This document shows positions 27,894-33,355 of a stretch of 33,355 bases of DNA, piece after piece. The translations under genes were made by a program, and so were the position numbers. This DNA comes from JAZGBC01 sp036444495. GTDB lineage: Bacteria > Pseudomonadota > Alphaproteobacteria > Kiloniellales > J153. How positions within the stretch are numbered: the first letter of the stretch is position 1; each line of letters starts with the position of its first letter. The DNA lies in contig JAZGBC010000177.1 of the NCBI GenBank assembly GCA_036444495.1, positions 1 through 33,355 of the forward strand. The letters are read 5' to 3'. The notes beneath the pieces are model-generated. The model was not told the origin of the DNA, ran no database searches, and worked only from the letters and a program-made list of their open reading frames with translations.

Positions 27894-28286
27894 TCAGTTG
27901 GCGGCTTGCTGGGTCCCGCCGGCGCCGAGGCAGGTTTGCACGGCGTCCATAAGCTCGCTGCGCCGGAAGGGTTTGCTCAGGGCCTGCCGCGCGCCGAGCT
28001 TTTTTGCCATGGAGAGAAAGTCCGTGGCCGAAAGCCGCCCGCCGCCTGAAATGGCGATGATCGGCAGGTCCGGATCGGCGCGCTTAAGCGCGAGGATCGT
28101 CTCCACGCCCTCTTTCTCGGGCATGATGATGTCGGTGATGATCAGATCCGGCGATTCCCGTTCGTAATGCCGCAGGCCTTCGGCGCCGTTCGCCGCCTCG
28201 GTCACCTCGTGGCCGTCATGCTCGAGCATGTGGCGCAAGGTCGAGCGCAGTTCGTCCTCGTCGTCGATGATCAGGATGTGCGCCAA
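27894..28286 (-). CDS. Single-domain response regulator (CheY-like)
   Basis: Receiver-only protein of 130 residues. The phospho-acceptor is Asp52 (IITDIIMP), the acidic pair Asp8/Asp9, the switch Ser80 (AISGGG) and Lys105 (LSKPFRRSEL); no output domain follows, so it acts through protein partners. The start is TTG (28286), giving MAHILIIDDE, with GGGGGAA 6-7 nt upstream; no ATG fits. No histidine kinase lies nearby, so it is an orphan in this window. The following J-domain gene is 128 nt away. Confidence 0.88.
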   Translation of the reverse strand: MAHILIIDDEDELRSTLRHMLEHDGHEVTEAANGAEGLRHYERESPDLIITDIIMPEKEGVETILALKRADPDLPIIAISGGGRLSATDFLSMAKKLGARQALSKPFRRSELMDAVQTCLGAGGTQQAAN

Positions 28287-28586
28287 AGACGTTCCCCCGG
28301 TTTCCCTTTTTGTCCGCCGACTCTTTTGAGGCCGCCCCCGACGCCGCAGCGCGGAAGCGCTCCGCCACGGCCGGCGAAAGGCGCGGCAGACTGCTTGAAG
28401 CGAGAGGCGCAATCAACCTCAAGATTCCTGTGGGTTTGGAAATAATTCCTGGGTGGAGAAGTTGCGGTAGCGCATCGGTCGAGTCCGGCGATTTTATCGA
28501 TGTCTGGCCGGATAAAAATCCTCTGTGCGAAAGCCGAAAATTGCGTGCGGGAGCAGGGGAAGGTTCTGACCCGTGACTTGAATGGG
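28287..28586. other. 300-nt gap upstream of the response regulator
   Basis: No convincing gene on either strand. Near 28438-28449 GGAAATAATTCC forms an imperfect dyad, the only structured element I see. Open frames here start with TTG or have Arg/Pro-rich, non-homologous products. The promoter of the response regulator should lie here but I cannot place it. Confidence 0.5.
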
Positions 28587-28748
28587 CTACGGCTTGTGTC
28601 GAAGGTGCTTGGCGTCGACGGCCCGGTGAGCCGGCCAGCTGTCCGCGTGCCGGGCGTAGGCAAGCGCCAAGGGATAGATTGCCGCGCCGATCGACATGAT
28701 GACGACGGCGACAGTGAGAAATTCCGAAATGGCGGTCTGTATCTCCAT
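28587..28748 (-). CDS. Small membrane protein of unknown function (53 residues)
   Basis: I do not recognise the family. The product begins MEIQTAISEF, has one clear transmembrane helix (about residues 9-31, rich in Val/Ile/Ala/Leu) and a basic, His-rich tail (about 32-53). The start is supported by a textbook ribosome site, GGAGGAA, 8 nt before the ATG at 28748; a longer in-frame start would break this and add an unrelated N-terminus. It stands alone, 300 nt upstream of the response regulator and downstream of an AT-rich region, and has a TAG stop. The strong site and the helix make a real small gene likely. Confidence 0.65.
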   Translation of the reverse strand: MEIQTAISEFLTVAVVIMSIGAAIYPLALAYARHADSWPAHRAVDAKHLRHKP

Positions 28749-29041
28749 GAGCGTCTTTCCTCCGGGGAGGGGCGGGAGGACCGCCGCTAAGCAACCTGTA
28801 ACGCCCACTGGGGCGACGGTGTCTTGCGGCGGCCTTTCCCGGTTCCGTTTCCAAGTAAGCAAGAAGACGCGCACATATTAAATCAGAGCCGCTTTATAAA
28901 TTACTAAAAGGTTAATTCGAATAAAATTCGGCTAAAAATTTAGCTTTAACTATAAGTTGTCAAGTAATACGCGGATTTAATAGTTGTTTGTGGTCTCCGT
29001 ATAGCCTGGAGCGCCAAATAAAATTGAGCCAAGCTCTATTT
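28749..29041. other. AT-rich intergenic region with no gene
   Basis: About 290 nt between the small membrane protein and the hydrolase gene. From about 28874 to 29045 the DNA is strikingly AT-rich against the GC-rich surroundings. It includes GCTAAA-AA-TTTAGC (28931-28944), TTGACA on the minus strand (28963-28958) without a matching -10 at 17 nt, and TATAAA further on. These suit a promoter zone for the small gene. Confidence 0.5.
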
Positions 29042-29043
29042 TT
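29022..29043. terminator. Weak bidirectional terminator-like hairpin after the hydrolase
   Basis: GAGC (29026-29029), a 3-nt loop and GCTC (29033-29036) are flanked by A-rich and T-rich runs on both sides, directly after the TAA of the hydrolase gene. The GC stem is only 4 bp, so strength is doubtful. Confidence 0.35.
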
Positions 29044-29731
29044 ATCGCACCAGAAGCGCGAACTCAGCCGCCTCGTTCCAGATGAAGCCGCCGTCCTCCT
29101 GGCGGATCAGCTCCGGGAAGTGGCCGGGCACGATTCGCTCGGCCAGCTCCAGGATGCGCGCGATGCTGGCGCTGCCCGCCTCCAGCGTGTCGAAGGCCAT
29201 GTCGCAGCGGCGGGTCAGCGCCTCCTTGGCGTACTTGATGGCGTCCCCCGCCAGCACCACACGCCCCTTGGCGCCGGTATCGAGCACCAGGCCGTAGGAG
29301 CCCGGCGTGTGGCCCGGCACGGCGATGGCTTCGATCCCCGCGCCGATGCGCCCCTCGCCGTCGAGCAGTTCCAGGTCGTGCTTGCGCAACTGCTCGCGGA
29401 TCAGCCAGGGGACGAAGGGGTCGTCCGCGTGCGGATGGGCGGCGTAGTCCCATTCGCGGCGGCTGACATGCACCTTGGCCTGGGGGAAGAGGTCGATGTT
29501 GTAGCAGTGGTCGAAGTGCAGGTGAGAGAGGAATACCGCGCGCACGTCCTGGGGCGTCATGCCGTGGCGTTTCAGCCCGGCCAAGAGCGCCGGACGGTTG
29601 ACCTGGTGCCCGACGTCGAAGAGCAGCGGCCCGTCGGCCGAGAACACGAGAGTCGCGTTGGCCAGGCCGAGAAAGCCGTCTTTCAGGCGCAGGTTGTTGC
29701 CTTTGACGATGATGTCGTAATCGACGGTCAT
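29042..29731 (-). CDS. Metallo-beta-lactamase-fold hydrolase (AHL-lactonase-like)
   Basis: Binuclear zinc hydrolase of 229 residues. The HxHxDH motif is HLHFDH (His70, His72, Asp74, His75), further ligands are His141 (VPGHTPGS), Asp163 (LAGDAIKYA) and His204 (VPGHFPELI). This pattern fits the quorum-quenching lactonase/AttM side of the superfamily, but the natural substrate cannot be told. The ATG at 29731 has AGGAGG upstream; a longer frame runs into the neighbouring gene. It lies 28 nt after the flavoprotein gene and is probably cotranscribed, so it may hydrolyse a product or side product of that pathway. Confidence 0.88.
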   Translation of the reverse strand: MTVDYDIIVKGNNLRLKDGFLGLANATLVFSADGPLLFDVGHQVNRPALLAGLKRHGMTPQDVRAVFLSHLHFDHCYNIDLFPQAKVHVSRREWDYAAHPHADDPFVPWLIREQLRKHDLELLDGEGRIGAGIEAIAVPGHTPGSYGLVLDTGAKGRVVLAGDAIKYAKEALTRRCDMAFDTLEAGSASIARILELAERIVPGHFPELIRQEDGGFIWNEAAEFALLVR

Positions 29732-29759
29732 GGCGCCGCTTCCTCCTGTTGTTGACCGG

Positions 29760-31826
29760 CTATCCGGCGATGGCCGGCAACTCGCGCTCGAAGGGCACGG
29801 CATCGGGCGCGGGCGGGGCGTCGATCTCGCGCGCGGCGCGGTGGCCCGCATAGACGGCGGCTGCGATGGTGCTGGGCGCGAGCGCGTCGCCGATGGCGAG
29901 GACGCGCTTGATCCCGGCTTCGGCCAGCGCCTCCGGGTCCGCCTTGAGCGCCCGGTAGAGCCCGTCTTCCGGCAGGCGCGCGGTCACGGTCACGATGGCG
30001 CGGCAGGAAACCTGGCGCCGCCTGCCGGTGAAGACGCAGGCCAACTCTGCCGCTTCACCGTCGAAGCCGGCCAGGGTGGTATTGGCCAGGATGGCGATGT
30101 CCTGCTCCAGGAGCCGCTTGTGGATGTGGTTGATCTCCAGCGTCTTCTCGGTCCAGTAGGAGGCCGCAAGCCCCGGCGTGACCAGGGTGACCGCCAGGCC
30201 AGCGCGGCGCAGCTTCTCGGCCAGAACCCCGCCGAGGTAATAGTGATCGTCGTCGAAGACGAGCGCCGGTCCCTCGGGCGCGGCGCCCGCCATGATGTCC
30301 TCGGGCGTGAAGACGCGCGCGTGGCCGAAGCCGGGGATCGGCTCGCTCTCGGTCCGCCCCATCCCGTCGCGGCGCCAGTGGGCGCCCGTGGCGATCACCA
30401 CGTAGGGCGCTTTGATCTCATGGACGTGCTCCGGGGTCAGGCGGCTGGCGCGATAGACCTCCACATTGGACAGCTTGTCGATCTGCTGCACCCGGTAGTC
30501 GCGCACGCGGATCCACTCGCCCAGGCCCGGCAGGCGCGCCTCGGCGGCGACGCGGCCGCCCAGTTCCTCGCTCGCCTCGGCCAGATGCACCCGGTAGCCG
30601 CGCTGGCCCAGCGCGCGCGCCGCTTCCAGCCCGGCCGGCCCGGCGCCCACCACCAGCACGGACTCCTCGCCGCTTTTGGGCGGCAGCAGCTCCGGGTGCC
30701 AGCCCTTGCGCCACTCCTCGCCCATGGTCGGGTTCTGGGTGCAGCGGATGGGCGCCGAGGTGCGGTCGCCCGAGATGCAGATGTTGCAGCCGATGCACTC
30801 GCGGATGTCCTCGATCCGCCCCTCCTCGATCTTGCGCGGCAGGAAGGGATCGGCAATCGACGGCCGCGCGGCGCCGATCATGTCGAGGGCGCCGCGCCTG
30901 ATTTGCGAGACCATGGTGTCGGGCGAGGTGAAGCGCCCGACGCCCACCACGGGTTTGCTGGTCACCTGCTTGACGAAGGCGGTGTATTGCTCCTGCGCGC
31001 CCTCGGGGGCGAAGCGAGAGGCGATGGAATCGTTCGGCCAGTCGCTCACGTTCACGTCCCAGAGGTCGGGCAGCTCGGCCAGGAACTCGACGATCTCGCG
31101 CCCCTCGGCCCCGCTGGTGATGCCCTTGGGACCGAGCAGTTCGTCCACAGCGAGGCGCACGGCGACCGCGCAGGTGTCGCCCACGGCCTCCTTGGTCTCC
31201 TCGATCAGTTCGCGCAGCAGCCGCGCCCGGTTCTCCAGGCTGCCGCCGTATTCGTCGCTCCGGTCGTTGCGCCGGCGCTGCAGGAACTGCATGGCGAGGG
31301 TCAGCTCGTGGGCGGCGTAGACGTAGATGATGTCGAAGCCGGCCTTCCGGCCCCTGAGCGCCGCGGCCTTGTGCCAGCGCCGGTAGTTGCGGATGTCCTG
31401 CTTGTCCATGGCGCGGGCCTGCACCGGGTCGTAGTTCATGGTGCGCTCGTGCGCCGGGCCCATGGGCACCTCCCGGCTGTAGCGGTTGGCCGCCGAGACG
31501 CCGTTGTGAACCAGCTCGAGCCCGGCAAGCGCCCCGTGGGCATGCACCGCCTCGACCATGAGCGCCTGGGCCGGGATGTCGCGATCGTCCCAGAGTCGCG
31601 CCTCGGTGGCGGGCCAGACGTCGCCGCTCGGATGAATCTCGCATTCCTCGGTGCAAACCACGCCCCAGCCGCCCTCGGCCTTCATGCCGCGCATGGCGGC
31701 GGTGGCGCGCGGCATGCGATGGCCCATGCCATTGCAGTGGGGCACTTGGTAGAAGCGGTTCTTGGCTGTCACCGGCCCGATCTTCACCGGCTCGAACAGG
31801 ATGTCGTAGCGCGGATCGCGCGCCAT
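29760..31826 (-). CDS. Trimethylamine-dehydrogenase-family iron-sulfur flavoprotein (amine dehydrogenase candidate)
   Basis: Probable oxidative dealkylase/deaminase of an amine. An N-terminal old-yellow-enzyme barrel (about 5-340) is followed by a 4Fe-4S motif (Cys344, 347, 350, 362) and a C-terminal NAD(P)-type fold opening VLVVGAGPAGLEAA. Relative to trimethylamine dehydrogenase it keeps the covalent-FMN Cys (Cys31, VPHC), catalytic Tyr170 and His173, and Asp266. Of the three aromatic-bowl residues only Trp263 remains; the Tyr60 position is Glu61 and the Trp355 position Asp354. As I recall, histamine dehydrogenase has Gln, Trp and Asp there, so a polar amine is more likely than trimethylamine. 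Length 688 residues. The ATG has GGGGGC upstream. It is divergent from the TRAP genes and precedes the hydrolase. Confidence 0.88.
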   Translation of the reverse strand: MARDPRYDILFEPVKIGPVTAKNRFYQVPHCNGMGHRMPRATAAMRGMKAEGGWGVVCTEECEIHPSGDVWPATEARLWDDRDIPAQALMVEAVHAHGALAGLELVHNGVSAANRYSREVPMGPAHERTMNYDPVQARAMDKQDIRNYRRWHKAAALRGRKAGFDIIYVYAAHELTLAMQFLQRRRNDRSDEYGGSLENRARLLRELIEETKEAVGDTCAVAVRLAVDELLGPKGITSGAEGREIVEFLAELPDLWDVNVSDWPNDSIASRFAPEGAQEQYTAFVKQVTSKPVVGVGRFTSPDTMVSQIRRGALDMIGAARPSIADPFLPRKIEEGRIEDIRECIGCNICISGDRTSAPIRCTQNPTMGEEWRKGWHPELLPPKSGEESVLVVGAGPAGLEAARALGQRGYRVHLAEASEELGGRVAAEARLPGLGEWIRVRDYRVQQIDKLSNVEVYRASRLTPEHVHEIKAPYVVIATGAHWRRDGMGRTESEPIPGFGHARVFTPEDIMAGAAPEGPALVFDDDHYYLGGVLAEKLRRAGLAVTLVTPGLAASYWTEKTLEINHIHKRLLEQDIAILANTTLAGFDGEAAELACVFTGRRRQVSCRAIVTVTARLPEDGLYRALKADPEALAEAGIKRVLAIGDALAPSTIAAAVYAGHRAAREIDAPPAPDAVPFERELPAIAG

Positions 31827-31838
31827 TCTTGCCCCCTC

Positions 31839-31962
31839 TGTCCACCCGTTTCAGCGGATTTTTGGCTGGCGGCATCATAGGGCTCCTGCGGGGCGCCACC
31901 CAAGGGGAAATGGGCATAAGCGGCTGGACAAACCCTAGGGCCAGGGACTACGGTTTTGTCCA
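31839..31962. promoter_or_regulatory. Divergent control region with TGGACAAA inverted repeat
   Basis: TGGACAAA (31925-31932) and TTTGTCCA (31955-31962) are exact reverse complements, centres 30 bp apart (about three helical turns). A third half-site, TGTCCA, lies at 31839-31844, near the flavoprotein start. The left arm overlaps a candidate -35 TGGACA with TACGGT 18 nt on, reading toward the TRAP gene. The arrangement suggests a looping or paired regulator of both units. No regulator gene is in the window. Confidence 0.45.
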
Positions 31963-31981
31963 TATAGGGAGGTCTAGAACC

Positions 31982-32971
31982 ATGAAAAAAATGCTTTCGT
32001 TTCTTGCCGCCGGGCTGATCGCTGCGGCGCTCTCGACTGTTACTCCTACGGGGCCCGTCCAGGCCGGCGAGACCTGGGACATGCCGACGCCCTACGGCGA
32101 CGGCAACTTCCACACGATCAACATCAATGCCTTTGCCGCCGACGTGAAGGCGGCCACGAAGGGCGCGCTGGAGATCAAGGTGCACAGCGCCGGCTCGCTG
32201 TTCAAGCACCCGGAGATCAAGAACGCGGTGCGCGGCGGCCAGGTGCCGATCGGCGAGTTCCTGCTCTCGCGCCTGTCCAACGAGAACGCGATCTTCGCGG
32301 TCGATTCGGTGCCCTTCCTGGCCACCGACTACGATGCTGCCGGCAAGCTTTGGGCCGTCTCGCGCGGCAAGACCGAGGCGCTGTTCGACAAGCAGGGCCT
32401 GAAGGTGCTTTTCGCGGTGCCGTGGCCACCGCAGGGGATTTACGCCAACAAGCCGTTGAACTCTGTCGACGACCTCAAAGGCGTGAAATTCCGGGCCTAC
32501 AACACGGCGACTGAGCGCATCGCCCAACTCGCCGGCGCGGTGCCGACCCAGATCGAGCTGGCCGATATCGCCCAGGCCTTCTCAACCGGCCGGGTCGAGG
32601 CCATGATCACCTCGCCGTCGACCGGCGTGAGCCACAAGACCTGGGATTTCCTGTCCCATTTCTACCATACCCAGGCCTGGCTGCCGAAGAACATCGTGGT
32701 GGTCAACAAGAAGGCCTTCGCGGGGCTCGATGCCTCGGTCCAGGCCGCGGTCCTCGCCGCCGCCGAGAAGGCCGAGGCGCGCGGCTGGCAGGCGAGCCGG
32801 GACGAGACCGACAAGAAGATGAAGATCCTCGCCGACAACGGCATGAAGGTCGGCGCGCCGGGTCCTGCGTTCAAGGCCGGGCTGGAGGCGATCGGCAAGA
32901 CCATGACCGACGAATGGGCCGGTCAAGCCGGCGCCGACGGCAAGGCTATCCTCAAGGCCTACGGAGGGTAA
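31982..32971 (+). CDS. dctP: TRAP transporter periplasmic substrate-binding protein (DctP family)
   Basis: Secreted binding protein that delivers a solute to a TRAP (ion-gradient-driven) importer. A signal peptide (about 1-28, basic MKK then Leu/Ala-rich, ending PVQAG) leads into the two-lobe DctP fold. Arg171 in VKFRAYN is the conserved residue that usually clamps a carboxylate, so a carboxylated substrate is favoured. Length 329 residues. ATG at 31982 has GGGAGG about 9 nt upstream; an upstream in-frame extension would hide the signal peptide. The small permease gene follows in the same frame after 60 nt. The gene is divergent from the amine-dehydrogenase operon. Confidence 0.92.
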   Translation: MKKMLSFLAAGLIAAALSTVTPTGPVQAGETWDMPTPYGDGNFHTININAFAADVKAATKGALEIKVHSAGSLFKHPEIKNAVRGGQVPIGEFLLSRLSNENAIFAVDSVPFLATDYDAAGKLWAVSRGKTEALFDKQGLKVLFAVPWPPQGIYANKPLNSVDDLKGVKFRAYNTATERIAQLAGAVPTQIELADIAQAFSTGRVEAMITSPSTGVSHKTWDFLSHFYHTQAWLPKNIVVVNKKAFAGLDASVQAAVLAAAEKAEARGWQASRDETDKKMKILADNGMKVGAPGPAFKAGLEAIGKTMTDEWAGQAGADGKAILKAYGG

Positions 32972-33031
32972 GCGGCCGAATCGCGGGCCGGCCGCAGGAC
33001 GCGGCCGGTCCGCCTTCGCCGTTCCGGTCAT

Positions 33032-33355
33032 TTGCGTGGATTTCTAAACCTGCTCTACCGGGGCAGCGGCGCCCTGGCGGCTATGTTTCTGGCCGCCATC
33101 TGCGGCATCGTGCTGCTTCAGGTCGGCGCCAACCTGATCGACAAGCTGGTCGGCTGGTTCGGTGGCGAGCCGCCGGGCCTACTGGTGCCGTCCTACGCCG
33201 AATTCACCGGCTTCTTCCTGGCCTCGGCCTCGTTCCTGGCGCTCGCCTACACCTTGCGCGAGGGCGGGCACATCCGTGTTTCGCTGCTGATCCAGCACCT
33301 GAGCGGGCGGCGCCGGCGCGCCATCGAGATCTGGTGCCTGGCGCTCGCGGGCTTA
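33032..33355 (+). CDS. dctQ: TRAP transporter small permease (DctQ family), 3' end cut by window edge
   Basis: Start of the small membrane subunit of the TRAP importer, which pairs with the DctM channel. The frame runs open to the edge, 108 codons. It opens with an amphipathic lead (RGFLNLLYRGSGALAA), a first transmembrane helix (about 13-34, MFLAAICGIVLLQVGANLI), and a second near 60-75 followed by LREGGHIRVSLL, a block typical of DctQ. No ATG fits; TTG at 33032 gives the expected N-terminus, with ATG at 33083 the next choice, which would shorten the first segment. The upstream site is weak, so the start is uncertain. A DctM gene is expected just beyond the window. Confidence 0.82.
   Translation, partial: MRGFLNLLYRGSGALAAMFLAAICGIVLLQVGANLIDKLVGWFGGEPPGLLVPSYAEFTGFFLASASFLALAYTLREGGHIRVSLLIQHLSGRRRRAIEIWCLALAGL

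Noticed and set aside
28310..28576. 88-residue plus-strand frame in the gap upstream of the response regulator
   Set aside because: TTG start without a ribosome site, no family resemblance, and part of a likely promoter region.
29730..31880. 716-residue plus-strand open frame opposite the flavoprotein
   Set aside because: Long but antisense to a gene with intact iron-sulfur and flavin motifs; His/Gly/Ala/Arg-rich, no domain, no ribosome site.

Overview
The window reads as a high-GC (roughly two thirds G+C by eye) alphaproteobacterial chromosome segment, most like the Rhodospirillales/Kiloniellales side of the class. Three signs point there: the cell-wall cluster order with murB between murC and ddl and lpxC after ftsZ, the downstream bamD-recN-ligA order, and an FtsZ with a very long linker. 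The placement is inference from gene order and protein style; no marker gene settles it.

About 25 kb (1-25430, all on the minus strand) holds a complete division and cell wall (dcw) cluster. Read in transcription order it is rnpB (RNase P RNA), then mraZ-rsmH-ftsL-ftsI-murE-murF-mraY-murD-ftsW-murG-murC-murB-ddl-ftsQ-ftsA-ftsZ-lpxC, a strong intrinsic terminator, a fresh promoter, and bamD-recN-ligA (ligA runs off the left edge). The Mur and Ddl enzymes build lipid II, FtsL/I/W/Q/A/Z form the septal machine, LpxC commits to lipid A, and BamD assembles outer-membrane proteins. Nine of the dcw junctions are 4-nt ATGA stop/start overlaps. The leader of mraZ carries five TGGGA boxes at an exact 10-bp period over a TTGACA promoter, plus a perfect TTAA-N7-TTAA CtrA-type box. 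The ftsZ-lpxC gap carries a perfect 12-bp inverted repeat around a TATAAA element.

Upstream of rnpB (25460-28748, minus strand) are a zinc N-acetylmuramoyl-L-alanine amidase, an EamA-type exporter, a TerB/J-domain protein, a single-domain response regulator and a 53-residue membrane peptide. They are followed by an AT-rich intergenic stretch of about 170 bp that stands out from its surroundings.

The right end (29042-33355) looks like a catabolic and uptake locus. A metallo-beta-lactamase-fold hydrolase and a trimethylamine-dehydrogenase-family flavoprotein lie on the minus strand. Divergent from them are a TRAP transporter binding protein and the start of its small permease subunit on the plus strand. 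The flavoprotein keeps the 4Fe-4S, flavin-linking Cys and catalytic residues, but two of the three aromatic-bowl positions that bind trimethylamine are acidic (Glu61, Asp354), so it probably oxidises another amine. An 8-bp inverted repeat sits in the divergent promoter region. I saw no CRISPR array, insertion sequence, tRNA or rRNA.
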